Source: Geotoga petraea (GTDB lineage Bacteria > Thermotogota > Thermotogae > Petrotogales > Petrotogaceae). Taken from it: a DNA stretch of 64,000 nucleotides. The stretch covers positions 124,001 through 188,000 of the forward strand of contig NZ_FMYV01000003.1 of assembly GCF_900102615.1 (NCBI RefSeq), read 5' to 3'. Below the pieces are notes generated by a model. The model made no database searches and was not told where the DNA came from. It saw nothing but the letters and a program-made list of their open reading frames with translations. The translations under genes were made by a program, and so were the position numbers. Of this stretch, positions 9,692 to 18,052 are shown piece by piece; positions within the stretch are counted from its first letter, which is position 1; the number at the start of each line of letters is the position of its first letter.

Positions 9692-10120
9692 TTAATCTAA
9701 TAATTTTTTTCTTTCCCATAAATTTGTAAAAGCTGTGGATATTGCTATCCCTATTACTATACCAAATGCTCCAACAAATGTTTCGTAAGCATAACGTGAC
9801 GCTGTATCAAGGTTTCCTTCTATAAAACTCTGAAACGTGAAAAAAGCAGGAGCTCCAGGTACCAAAGGTATAATTCCAGCGGCGATGAAAGGATGAACAT
9901 TTGTGTTCAAAATATATGAAAAAAAATAAGACAAAAGTCCTATGCTTAATGAAGATATTATAATCGCACTTTCATAACCAAATTTTAAATTCACCAATTC
10001 ATACAATGTCCAACCTATTGCACCGGTGAGCGCTGCAAAAAAGATACTTTTTTTGGGGGTTTTAAATATTACGGCAAATCCACCCGTTGCAAAAAAAGAA
10101 AAAAAGATTCTTAAAAGCAT
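9692..10120 (-). CDS. Threonine/serine exporter-type small subunit (ThrE_2/DUF3815, YjjB-like)
   Basis: A membrane protein of 142 residues with four to five hydrophobic helices. It resembles the C-terminal half of the ThrE amino-acid exporter family, which in many bacteria is a separate small gene (YjjB type). A longer frame starts at 10171, but ATG 10120 sits seven bases after GGAGG, which itself spans the stop of the upstream partner. The two genes are separated by four bases and are very likely one two-subunit transporter. In E. coli the YjjPB pair exports succinate, so the substrate here is open. Confidence 0.75.
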   Translation of the reverse strand: MLLRIFFSFFATGGFAVIFKTPKKSIFFAALTGAIGWTLYELVNLKFGYESAIIISSLSIGLLSYFFSYILNTNVHPFIAAGIIPLVPGAPAFFTFQSFIEGNLDTASRYAYETFVGAFGIVIGIAISTAFTNLWERKKLLD

Positions 10121-10124
10121 AAAA

Positions 10125-10865
10125 TTACCTCCATATTGCTGTAGCAATACCTGCTCCCAAAACCAAAGCACCTAATATAAAAACTGATTCAACTAATTTT
10201 GATACACCAGAAACTAAATTTCTATCTCCTATTTCCATTATAGCATTAGTTAATAAAAGACCAGGGACAAAAACCATAATAGCTCCAGCCAATATTGGAT
10301 ATGTTCTAATTTCAGTAAATAAATTGAAAACTTCTATTATAGAATAAATTGAGAATCCTGCTATAAAATCTCTTAAAATTTTATTTTTCAAATTAATGGT
10401 AACATAATAAACAGTTGTACCTACAATACCAGATATGAAAGATTCTAAAAGATTTCCCTTGAAAACAAAAGAAAATGAAAAAGAAGCGATAAAAACTGCT
10501 ATAATTAAAAGTGAAAAAGAATGTACCAGATTTTTATTTTCATATTTAATTCTTTTTATTTCGTCTCTTATGAATGTAAAAGGTGGCTTTTCTTTTAGAA
10601 TTTTTTTTATAAATGATTCCCAAATAGAAAGCTTTTCAAAATCAATAGATGTATAGTTTATTCTTTCTATCCTCGTTAAAGATTTACCAGTTCTGTCAAT
10701 AACAGTTATATATAATACAGTTCCTATTGAAGCAATTTGAACATCTAATTCATAAGTTTTTCCTATTTGTGTTATATAATTTTCAATTTCAGTTGCATTA
10801 GAACCATAGTAATAAAGTTCTCTTGCTAAATCCATAAAAGTATCCACAATTCTTTCTAAATGCAA
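10125..10865 (-). CDS. Threonine/serine exporter-type large subunit (ThrE_1/DUF1212, YjjP-like)
   Basis: A protein of 246 residues. The N-terminal soluble part (about 1-115, beginning HLERIVDTFMDLARELYYYGSNATEIE) matches the DUF1212 start. About five membrane helices follow from about 118 to the end. Family members export threonine/serine or dicarboxylates together with the small subunit that follows it here. Start codon is TTG at 10865, six bases after a GGGGGG tract. Its start lies only 28 bases from the divergent kinase gene at 10894, so the promoter must overlap one of the two coding regions. Confidence 0.75.
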   Translation of the reverse strand: MHLERIVDTFMDLARELYYYGSNATEIENYITQIGKTYELDVQIASIGTVLYITVIDRTGKSLTRIERINYTSIDFEKLSIWESFIKKILKEKPPFTFIRDEIKRIKYENKNLVHSFSLLIIAVFIASFSFSFVFKGNLLESFISGIVGTTVYYVTINLKNKILRDFIAGFSIYSIIEVFNLFTEIRTYPILAGAIMVFVPGLLLTNAIMEIGDRNLVSGVSKLVESVFILGALVLGAGIATAIWR

Positions 10866-10893
10866 GGTAATCCCCCCATAAGGATGTGTTTAC

Positions 10894-12822
10894 ATGAAAA
10901 GTTTTGCTGATAAAGTATCAAAATCATTATATTTTAATTATATTATTTTTTCCATTGTGATGGTTTTGATAATTTTTATAGCCACCTATGGAATTATAAA
11001 ACAAAATGTTCAAAACAATCTAAATATTCTTTTTAAAAATAAAGAAGATTTCATAAATAATTATTATCTTGATATGACAGACGAATTTTTTTCTTACATG
11101 TTAGGAACTAATCAAGAAATTGAAAACATTGATTTCGTCTATAACCTGGATAACCTATCTTTTGTTAAGACTCCCGAGACCCAAAGTTCTTTTAGTTTTT
11201 CATATGAAGATTTATCTAAACAAATATACGTAAATGATTCAAATCAATTATACCTTATAAATTGGCAATATTTTGATACTAAAAGGTATATATACGGGGT
11301 TAGTCTCGAAAATTTGAACAAAGCTTTAAATTCTGAAGGCCAAACTGGTGATTTTATTTCTGTTATCAAATACAATGATCGCTATATAATTCCCAATTCG
11401 GTTGTTTTCAAATCAAAGTTAGAAAATATTCTAAGTGAGTATCCTTCAAAGATCTCTCTCGAAAATAATTCCTATGAAGTTTTATATGGAAATATTAGAA
11501 GTTTTGATTTTTTTCTTCTATATAATTCAACAGTTTTATTACAATTAAGGAATACTTTAATTATAATAGCTGCTATATTTTTAGTTTTGGGATTTTTAAT
11601 ATCGAGGACAAACATACAGTACATTAAATCACAGATTTCCGAACCGATAACCTCTATTGTAAATGGGATAAAAAATGTAAAAAATAACAGAAGCAAAGAA
11701 ATAATTTATTCTGAAGATGACGAATTCAGACTTATAAAAGATGAGTTTAACTCTTTATACAAAAGTTTATCAAAAACGATTAAAGAGCTGGAGATTTCAG
11801 AAAATAATTTAAAAAAGAACTCTGAATTTAAAAGCAATATATTGAAAATTTTGTCTCATGAAATCAGGACTCCTATACATACAATCATGGGGTTTTCAGA
11901 TATTTTACAAATGAAAATAGATAGTGAAGAAGACAAAGAAAATTTGAGAACAATTAAAAAATCATCTGAAGATATATTGAATAAATTTGACAGGTTGTTT
12001 GAAAGGTCTAAAATTGAGTCAGAGTCAGATGAGATAAAATTAAAACTTTCTAAATTCAATATTTTAGATGTGATATTTGAAATATCCTCAAAATACGAAT
12101 CTATGTGTAGAAAAAAGGGGATTAAATTGAAAATATCTGAAGAAAACCTTGAACAAATAGGAGATTCTCTTTTGGATTATAAAAAAGTTAAAAGGATTTT
12201 TGAAGAAGTAATAGATAATGCATACAAGTTTACCGATGAGGGCGAGATAACAATAAGTGTTGAAGACGAGGGCGATGAAATAGAAGTTTCTGTAAGAGAT
12301 ACTGGAATAGGTGTAAAGACAGAAAACATGGATTTACTCTATGATAGTTTTTTCCAAACGGAAAACTATTTGAGCAGAAAAAAAGATGGTTTAGGGATCG
12401 GCTTGAGTATCGTGAAAAGCTATGTTACTATGTTGGGGGGGCAAGTATTTTTAGAGCCTTTAGATGAGGGGACTTTGGTAAAAGTTTCTTTCCCTAAGGG
12501 TATAAACAAACAAAAGATAAGTAATATAGACCCTTTAGAAGACATAAAAAATGCGCAGAAAATTATAGAACAAAATGATTTAAAAAGGGTTTTAAACATA
12601 ATAAGCAATACTCTTGAAAACATCGTTAAATCCACTTCTGAAGATAGCGTCTATAGCAACATGGTTGAGCTGCAAAGCATTTTTAAATCAAATAACTTTG
12701 TAAATAGTTATGAAATAAACACAGAAATATTGAACTCTTTAAAAGAAAAAGAAACAAGAGAAATTATCGATTATTATAAAGAATTTAAAAATGTTTATGA
12801 AACTGTGAGCTATTCTTTGTAG
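10894..12822 (+). CDS. Sensor histidine kinase with an extra C-terminal region
   Basis: A 642-residue membrane kinase. Helices at about 16-38 and 217-238 flank an extracytoplasmic sensor of about 175 residues. A HAMP-like linker follows (about 240-300), then the HisKA dimerisation helix with phospho-accepting His322 in LSHEIRTPIH. The HATPase domain has EVIDNAYKFTD (N box), DTGIGVK (G1) and GLGIGLSIVKSYV (G2), ending near residue 545. About 95 helical residues then extend past the catalytic domain with no recognised motif; they may form a degenerate phosphotransfer or partner-binding domain. No response regulator lies next to it. The ATG follows AAGGATG by seven bases. Confidence 0.88.
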   Translation: MKSFADKVSKSLYFNYIIFSIVMVLIIFIATYGIIKQNVQNNLNILFKNKEDFINNYYLDMTDEFFSYMLGTNQEIENIDFVYNLDNLSFVKTPETQSSFSFSYEDLSKQIYVNDSNQLYLINWQYFDTKRYIYGVSLENLNKALNSEGQTGDFISVIKYNDRYIIPNSVVFKSKLENILSEYPSKISLENNSYEVLYGNIRSFDFFLLYNSTVLLQLRNTLIIIAAIFLVLGFLISRTNIQYIKSQISEPITSIVNGIKNVKNNRSKEIIYSEDDEFRLIKDEFNSLYKSLSKTIKELEISENNLKKNSEFKSNILKILSHEIRTPIHTIMGFSDILQMKIDSEEDKENLRTIKKSSEDILNKFDRLFERSKIESESDEIKLKLSKFNILDVIFEISSKYESMCRKKGIKLKISEENLEQIGDSLLDYKKVKRIFEEVIDNAYKFTDEGEITISVEDEGDEIEVSVRDTGIGVKTENMDLLYDSFFQTENYLSRKKDGLGIGLSIVKSYVTMLGGQVFLEPLDEGTLVKVSFPKGINKQKISNIDPLEDIKNAQKIIEQNDLKRVLNIISNTLENIVKSTSEDSVYSNMVELQSIFKSNNFVNSYEINTEILNSLKEKETREIIDYYKEFKNVYETVSYSL

Positions 12823-12969
12823 AAATCACATTGTGAGTTGTATAGGTAAAAACAAGTTGTAACTCTATAAAGATAATATAATAAGAAATTTTACTATAAA
12901 CCTAAATCCATCAAATAATTAATCTTCAGAATATTAACTGTTAATTAATGTTTATTTTACCTTTAGTTG

Positions 12970-12998
12970 TTGAAATCTCCTTTTTGTTTTGATATAAT
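12970..12998 (+). promoter_or_regulatory. Promoter of tRNA-Asn
   Basis: TTGAAA (12970-12975), a 17-base spacer and TATAAT (12993-12998). The predicted start is near 13005, about ten bases before the tRNA. The stretch 12823-12969, between the kinase gene and this promoter, holds small AT-rich inverted repeats (for example TCACA-T-TGTGA at 12826-12836) but nothing I recognise. Confidence 0.8.
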
Positions 12999-13015
12999 TT
13001 TTTTCGGATATAGAT

Positions 13016-13090
13016 TCCGGCTTAGCTCAGCGGTAGAGCGGGTGGCTGTTAACCACTAGGTCGGGAGTTCAAATCTCTCAGCCGGAGCCA
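13016..13090 (+). tRNA. trnN: tRNA-Asn (anticodon GTT)
   Basis: Complete cloverleaf with encoded CCA. The acceptor stem TCCGGCT pairs with AGCCGGA at 13080-13086, followed by discriminator G and CCA. The D stem is GCTC/GAGC. The anticodon stem GGTGG/CCACT holds the loop CTGTTAA with GTT. The T stem GGGAG/CTCTC holds the TTCAAAT loop. It has its own promoter and terminator, so it is a monocistronic tRNA gene. Confidence 0.97.
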
Positions 13091-13094
13091 AGAA

Positions 13095-13124
13095 AAAGAG
13101 TCTGCTTTTGCAGACTCTTTTTTT
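13095..13124 (+). terminator. Intrinsic terminator after tRNA-Asn
   Basis: Eleven-base perfect stem AAAGAGTCTGC / GCAGACTCTTT around a TTTT loop, followed by more T. It begins five bases after the tRNA CCA end. Confidence 0.92.
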
Positions 13125-13137
13125 AATATATTGTATA

Positions 13138-13176
13138 TGATATAATTTATCGTGGATGGTAAACAATTTACCATCC
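13138..13176 (+). promoter_or_regulatory. Extended -10 promoter plus perfect start-site hairpin of the NYN gene
   Basis: TGATATAAT (13138-13146) is an extended -10 element with no good -35. The predicted transcription start is near 13153. From 13154 to 13176 lies a perfect inverted repeat, GGATGGTAAA / TTTACCATCC with a CAA loop, so the mRNA should begin with a ten-base-pair hairpin at or very near its 5' end. It could protect the message, be an operator, or be a target of the encoded RNA-binding protein. Confidence 0.7.
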
Positions 13177-13224
13177 AAAAACATCATTTCATAAAGGAGA
13201 TGAAGAATATAAGAAGGTGTAAAA

Positions 13225-14553
13225 ATGAATAACTTATTTGTGTTCATGGATTATCAGAATCAGCCTGTTGATCCAGAATTAGTAACACAAAAGCTTAACG
13301 ATTATGGAAAATTGGTTGGAGGAAAGGCGTATGGGCACTGGTCGAAATTTCCTGCAACAATGTTTTCTTTTTCAAGGCACGGTATTGAATTGATTGAAAT
13401 GCCCGAAGATGGTTTCGGAAACAAGAAGGGTAATGACATTAAATTAGCGGTAGACGCAATGGAAACTATGTTTTCATTACCACATGTAGGGGATTTCGTG
13501 TTAGTTACAGGAGATGCTGACTTTGTACCTCTTGTAAAAAAATTAAGGACTTATGGAAAGTCAGTAATTGTAATAGGTAGAAGTAAAAATACTTCTCCCG
13601 ATATGCAATTGTCTGCGGACACTTACATACCTTACGAAGAAATTGTTAAGTCTGAAAAGATAAATTCTACAGATTCTTTTGATGATATTGTTGAAGAAAT
13701 CATCAAAATAATGGAAGAAAAGAATTTACAACCAGATGAAATAGTTATAAAAAGAATAATTACGGGTATGGGGATTTATTACGGCACTTTTGGTTACAAG
13801 ACAATGGCTTCTTTTATAAAAGATATTCAAAAAGAAGTTAAGAAAATAATTTTAAAAGAAGTAGAATATTCTGAATATGAAGAAAACTACATGAGATTCC
13901 TTGAAAGGTTGGTTGCTACAAGTGATTTAGCTATGGATGTAGAAAAACTTGCAAAATCAGCAAAACAAAAACATCAATGGATAGCTAAAAACTCCAGCAG
14001 TGAAACGCTTAATCATTTCATAATGCAGATGATAAGCAATGGAAGGCTTAGACAAAACAAGAAGGGGTTTTTATATGTTCCTGCTCCAAGAAGATGGGAG
14101 ATAAAATACGATAAGATTCTTCCTTATCCAGAATTGAGAGAAAAATTTACAAAACATGTTTATGACCTATTCACAAAGGGTAAAGTGTCTACTATATCAG
14201 ATGCTCTTCACAGAGCAAAAGATGATCTAAATTTAACAAATAAAGTTATAGGTTCTTTTGGGATAGCATTAAAGTTTTCAGGGATGTTCTTAGGGCCTGA
14301 TGGGTCTGATTATGTTAGTTTGAAAACACCTGTAAAACTTAACGGTAGCTTTGACGAGTTCAAAATTTCTTTAGATACTTTTTATGTAAAAAGAATTTTA
14401 AAAGATGAAGATATACATGAAAATTCACTTCCAATAGTTTCAAAATATGTTTTTGATGAATCAAGTCCAAATCCAGTTAAAAAAGTTTTGGATTATCTTG
14501 TGAAAGCAAAAGAAGTCAAACTTGAAAAAAGCTATTACAAATATTACAAATAA
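13225..14553 (+). CDS. NYN (PIN-like) domain protein with OST-HTH/LOTUS-like module
   Basis: A 442-residue protein. Residues 1-140 form an NYN/LabA-type PIN-like nuclease fold with the expected acidic residues: Asp9 (VFMDYQN), Asp71 and Asp77 (NDIKLAVDAM), Asp97 and Asp99 (TGDADFVPLV). Residues about 151-206 look like an OST-HTH/LOTUS RNA-binding helix-turn-helix, ending in the typical FGYKTMASFIKDI. The remaining 235 residues are helical with further winged-helix-like stretches and no motif I know. NYN-OST-HTH proteins are predicted RNA-processing or RNA-binding factors. ATG 13225 follows AGAAGGTG. It is monocistronic, bracketed by its own promoter and a terminator. Confidence 0.82.
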   Translation: MNNLFVFMDYQNQPVDPELVTQKLNDYGKLVGGKAYGHWSKFPATMFSFSRHGIELIEMPEDGFGNKKGNDIKLAVDAMETMFSLPHVGDFVLVTGDADFVPLVKKLRTYGKSVIVIGRSKNTSPDMQLSADTYIPYEEIVKSEKINSTDSFDDIVEEIIKIMEEKNLQPDEIVIKRIITGMGIYYGTFGYKTMASFIKDIQKEVKKIILKEVEYSEYEENYMRFLERLVATSDLAMDVEKLAKSAKQKHQWIAKNSSSETLNHFIMQMISNGRLRQNKKGFLYVPAPRRWEIKYDKILPYPELREKFTKHVYDLFTKGKVSTISDALHRAKDDLNLTNKVIGSFGIALKFSGMFLGPDGSDYVSLKTPVKLNGSFDEFKISLDTFYVKRILKDEDIHENSLPIVSKYVFDESSPNPVKKVLDYLVKAKEVKLEKSYYKYYK

Positions 14554-14620
14554 AGCATTAGCAACCATTGAATTATGATGGTTTTAGTATTAGAAAAATA
14601 TTTTATGATTTATAAGAATA

Positions 14621-14647
14621 AAGCTGGCTTTTTAGCCAGCTTTTTTA
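14621..14647 (+). terminator. Intrinsic terminator of the NYN gene
   Basis: Nine-base perfect stem AAGCTGGCT / AGCCAGCTT with a TTTT loop, followed by a T tract. It lies between convergent genes; the minus strand also has some T after the stem, so it may serve both. Confidence 0.88.
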
Positions 14648-14655
14648 TATAGTGT

Positions 14656-15378
14656 TTAATATTTTTTTGCTTCTATTATTTCATTTTTATATTTTTTATA
14701 AGAAGGAAATCCTTTTTCTTCAGCGATTTGCAGATGATTTTCAATATCATAATCTACCCTTTTAAATTCAGTTTCCATATCTTTATCCTTTCTGATATCG
14801 AGAACTATGAAACTTGCCTTAGGAATCTCGTCAAAAGGAAGCCCTACACTTCCAACGTTAATTATCTTTTTACCGTTTATTTCCTTGTAAAAGTATTGAT
14901 GAGAATTACCACACAATAAGACATCTTCTTCAACATTCTTCAGCATTTCTTCAATTTCTTTATCTGTTCTTTTTGAATCAATAACATCATTATTTGATAT
15001 TGGAGATCCGTGTACGCATAAGAAACTTTTATCAAATATTTCAAAAGAATCTTTCTCAGGTAATCTACTTAAAAATCTAAGGTTATTATTGCTAAGTTCA
15101 TTTTTTGCAAAAAGAAAATATTCATAGGATTCTTTTTTTAGTTTGTTTTCTATTTGATTGATTTCTTTTAAATTAAACCATTCATCTGTATTACCTTTAA
15201 GCCAAATATATGGCTTTATTTGTTTCATAAATTGAAAACAATCTTTAGGTTCTGGCCCTTTTAAAACCAAATCCCCCAAAAACACTATTTCATCAATATC
15301 TTCTGTTTCAATAGCGGACATAACAGCACTAAGAGCTTCAAAATTTCCATGAATATCCGACATAACAGCTATTCTCAT
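14656..15378 (-). CDS. YfcE/DevR-type calcineurin-like metallophosphoesterase
   Basis: A 240-residue cytosolic dimetal phosphoesterase. The motifs come in the order SDIHGN (Asp8, His10), FLGDLVLKGP, LKGNTDEW, LCVHGSP and CGNSHQYF...NVGSVGLP. This is the DNA-polymerase-II-like/YfcE subgroup, whose members hydrolyse phosphodiesters or phosphoproteins. The substrate cannot be given. ATG 15378 follows GAGAGGTG. Single gene, divergent from the amidase and convergent with the NYN gene. Confidence 0.88.
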   Translation of the reverse strand: MRIAVMSDIHGNFEALSAVMSAIETEDIDEIVFLGDLVLKGPEPKDCFQFMKQIKPYIWLKGNTDEWFNLKEINQIENKLKKESYEYFLFAKNELSNNNLRFLSRLPEKDSFEIFDKSFLCVHGSPISNNDVIDSKRTDKEIEEMLKNVEEDVLLCGNSHQYFYKEINGKKIINVGSVGLPFDEIPKASFIVLDIRKDKDMETEFKRVDYDIENHLQIAEEKGFPSYKKYKNEIIEAKKY

Positions 15379-15474
15379 AAAATCACCTCTCGTTTATATC
15401 ATAACTATTATACATTTTTTAAAAAATTAAAAAAATGTTGTATAATTAGATAAAATTAGTTAGGAGGATGAACT

Positions 15475-16872
15475 ATGAATTTGAAAAATTTAACCATTAA
15501 AAAAATACAAAAAATGTTTGAGGGAAATGAGCTTACATCAGTAGAATTAACGGAATTTTACTTAGGTAGAATTGCTAATTACAACGGAAGATTGAATGCA
15601 ATAATAGAAATAAATCCAGATGCTTTAGATATCGCCTTTAAAATGGATCAAGAGAGAAAAAATGGGAAAGTAAGAAGCCCACTTCATGGAATACCTTTTG
15701 TTATTAAAGCCAATATTGACACTGGAGATAAAATGAGGACAAGTGCAGGAGCCATTGCATTAAAAGACAATTATGCTGAAAAAGATGCTCATATTGTGAA
15801 ACTTTTGAGAAAAGCTGGGGCTGTATTGTTGGGAAAGGCCAATTTAAGCGAATTTGCAAATTTCATTTCTTTTAACCTTCCAAACGGATTTTCTGCTGTT
15901 GGAGGGCAAACGAAGAACCCATATGGAGATTACGATACAGGTGGTTCGAGTTCTGGTTCTGGAGTAGCTGTAGCAGCAGATTTTTGTACTTTTGCAATAG
16001 GGACTGAAACATCAGGCTCTATTCTTTCTCCTGCAAGTTCAAATTCTTGCGTTGGACTAAAACCAACAACAGGAAGTATTAGTAGAACAGGGATAATCCC
16101 TATATCACACAGTCAAGATACTGCAGGGCCCATCACTAGAACAGTTGAAGATGCTTACTTGGTTTTCAAAGAAGTAGTTGGATACGACAAAAAAGATGTT
16201 AAAACAATTATTGCTAAAGATTATAATTTAAAAAGAAAAGAAAAAAAATCTTTTAAAAACAAAAAGTTTGGATATCATAAAACTATAATAAACTATCTTA
16301 GTGAATCTCAAAAAATAGTTTGGGAAGAATCTATAAAAATGTTGGAAGCAAATGGTGCAGAGGTAATACCTTTTGAATATGAGGATATGAATAGAATATC
16401 TAATATAAACACATTGCTCTATGAATTTAAATACGGAATAAACAATTATTTGAAAGATAAAAAATTGGAAGTTAAGAGTCTTACAGATGTAATAAAATTC
16501 AACCAAAGAAACAGAAAAGCTATTCCATACGGTCAATCTATATTGCTAAAAGCAAACTCAACCTCAGGATATTTAAAAGAAAAAGAGTATTTGGAAAGCT
16601 TATTAGACGATAGAAAATATTCAAGAGAAGAAGGTATTGATAAAAAAATTGAAGAATTGGGATTAGATGCCATTATTTCTCCAGCCAATTTTGGAGCCAT
16701 GGTTCCTGCAAAAGCAGGTTATCCTTCAATCACAGTTCCTGCGGGATACACGGATGAAGGTCCTTTTGGATTTACGTTTAGCCACAAAGCTGGTAGAGAA
16801 ACGGAAATAATATCTTTAGCTGAATTATTTGAAAAGATGCACGATGTTAGAAAACTTCCAGAATTAAAATAA
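15475..16872 (+). CDS. Amidase signature family protein
   Basis: A 465-residue Ser-cisSer-Lys amidase: Lys78 (FVIKANID), the cis-Ser in GGSSSGSG (about 158-159) and nucleophile Ser182 (GTETSGSI). It resembles GatA and peptide amidases, but no gatB or gatC lies beside it. The loop after the signature is also closer to stand-alone amidases. It is therefore probably a catabolic amidase and not part of the Glu-tRNA amidotransferase. ATG 15475 follows AGGAGG; a TATAAT at 15441-15446 is the likely -10. Confidence 0.88.
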   Translation: MNLKNLTIKKIQKMFEGNELTSVELTEFYLGRIANYNGRLNAIIEINPDALDIAFKMDQERKNGKVRSPLHGIPFVIKANIDTGDKMRTSAGAIALKDNYAEKDAHIVKLLRKAGAVLLGKANLSEFANFISFNLPNGFSAVGGQTKNPYGDYDTGGSSSGSGVAVAADFCTFAIGTETSGSILSPASSNSCVGLKPTTGSISRTGIIPISHSQDTAGPITRTVEDAYLVFKEVVGYDKKDVKTIIAKDYNLKRKEKKSFKNKKFGYHKTIINYLSESQKIVWEESIKMLEANGAEVIPFEYEDMNRISNINTLLYEFKYGINNYLKDKKLEVKSLTDVIKFNQRNRKAIPYGQSILLKANSTSGYLKEKEYLESLLDDRKYSREEGIDKKIEELGLDAIISPANFGAMVPAKAGYPSITVPAGYTDEGPFGFTFSHKAGRETEIISLAELFEKMHDVRKLPELK

Positions 16873-16891
16873 TATCAACAGAATAAATTTC

Positions 16892-16928
16892 ATTAAAAAA
16901 ATACTTGCTTGTGCAAGTATTTTTTTAA
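16892..16928. terminator. Bidirectional terminator, 17-base arms
   Basis: Perfect inverted repeat with GCAAGTAT-type arms flanked by A and T runs: 16892-16907 against 16912-16928 around a TTGT loop. T runs face both directions, so it can end both the amidase and the convergent gene at 16952. Confidence 0.9.
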
Positions 16929-16951
16929 TAGTTCCAACCTATTTTTACATC

Positions 16952-17296
16952 TTAATAAAGTTCTTGTCCAGTACTCAAAGCTATGATCACACCTATTATT
17001 GCCATAACCAAAGAAACAATGATCAAAACGCCTTGAATGGTAAAATAAACTCTTAAATTATCTAAAATTTCTTCAATATGCTTTTCATTTTTTCCTTCAT
17101 CATATTTATAAGCCATAGCGGAGTTTCTGATTTTCATTAGTTTAATAGCCATAAAAATAGTTATAATGCCTGGAATAGCCCCAACTCCATATGCAAAAAG
17201 CCCCCCAATTACGCCAATTATTCCTCCAATTAGTGAAAGAATACCTATGAAATACGTCCATTTACCCAGTTTTTCTACTAAATCTACAGAAATCAT
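16952..17296 (-). CDS. Small membrane protein, DUF5362-like
   Basis: A 114-residue protein with three hydrophobic helices (about 13-33, 36-55 and 88-110) and a charged loop between the second and third (KIRNSAMAYKYDEGKNEKH). It resembles the small DUF5362-type proteins in helix layout, but I cannot confirm the family by eye. The ATG follows a GGGGGG tract. A duplicated ATTATAAT (17316-17323 and 17327-17334) lies upstream and probably contains the -10. It stands alone between the amidase and pcm. Confidence 0.65.
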   Translation of the reverse strand: MISVDLVEKLGKWTYFIGILSLIGGIIGVIGGLFAYGVGAIPGIITIFMAIKLMKIRNSAMAYKYDEGKNEKHIEEILDNLRVYFTIQGVLIIVSLVMAIIGVIIALSTGQELY

Positions 17297-17408
17297 CTCA
17301 ATCCCCCCTTTTTAATTATAATTTGATTATAATATATATTTAAGTTGATGACAAGCCATTTTATTTTTATGGTTTTTTTAGTTATAATTAACACGAGGTG
17401 AAAAAACT

Positions 17409-18032
17409 ATGAACTTCGATTATCTAAGAGAGAGAATGGTGAATGAAAATCTATTTTCAAGAGGTATAAAAAATGAAAGAGTTTTAAATGCCTTTAAAAA
17501 AGTACCAAGAGAAAATTTTATCCCTGAAGAAGAAAAATTACATGCTTACGAAGATCACCCTATACCAATTGGAAATGGTCAAACTATTTCTCAGCCGTAT
17601 ATTGTGTCTTATATGATAGAAAAATTGAATTTGGATAGTAAAGATGTGTTAGAGATTGGCACTGGGTCAGGCTATCAAACAGCCCTTTTGGCAGAAATAT
17701 TTGAAGAAGTTTATACGATTGAGAAAATTGAAAAATTACAAATAAAAGCAAAAAATGTTTTGGAAAGTTTGGGTTATAAAAATATTATTTATAAAACTGG
17801 TAATGGAATAAATGGTTGGAAGGGTAAAAGTTTTAGCAATATAATAGTTTCAGCAGCAGCAAGGCACTTTCCTGACAAGTTATTTGAACAACTAAAAATT
17901 GATGGGGTTATGATAATTCCTATTGGAGAAACTTTTTTTCAAAATTTGTACAAAATTACAAAAAAAGATGAAAACAACATAGAAAAAGAAGAATTAATCG
18001 GGGTAAGATTTGTTCCTTTAGTTGATGATTAA
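17409..18032 (+). CDS. pcm: Protein-L-isoaspartate O-methyltransferase
   Basis: A 207-residue SAM-dependent enzyme that methylates isoaspartyl residues in aged proteins so that they can revert to aspartate. It shows VPRENFIPEE, GNGQTISQPYIVSYM and the SAM loop VLEIGTGSGYQTALLA, all diagnostic of Pcm. TATAAT at 17383-17388 and the ribosome site GAGGTG precede it. It is the first gene of a tight operon with the hybrid kinase (20-base gap), the HD-domain protein, the receiver and pgeF. Confidence 0.94.
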   Translation: MNFDYLRERMVNENLFSRGIKNERVLNAFKKVPRENFIPEEEKLHAYEDHPIPIGNGQTISQPYIVSYMIEKLNLDSKDVLEIGTGSGYQTALLAEIFEEVYTIEKIEKLQIKAKNVLESLGYKNIIYKTGNGINGWKGKSFSNIIVSAAARHFPDKLFEQLKIDGVMIIPIGETFFQNLYKITKKDENNIEKEELIGVRFVPLVDD

Positions 18033-18052
18033 TAATAAGTTGAGGTGATTAT

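Noticed and set aside
12823-13015. Region before tRNA-Asn searched for a riboswitch, 6S or other RNA
   Set aside because: Only weak AT-rich inverted repeats were seen besides the tRNA promoter.
13056-13247. A 63-codon minus-strand frame ending in APAERFELPT
   Set aside because: It runs antisense across the 3' half of tRNA-Asn and its terminator. The ERFELPT ending is the usual artefact of translating a tRNA gene backwards.
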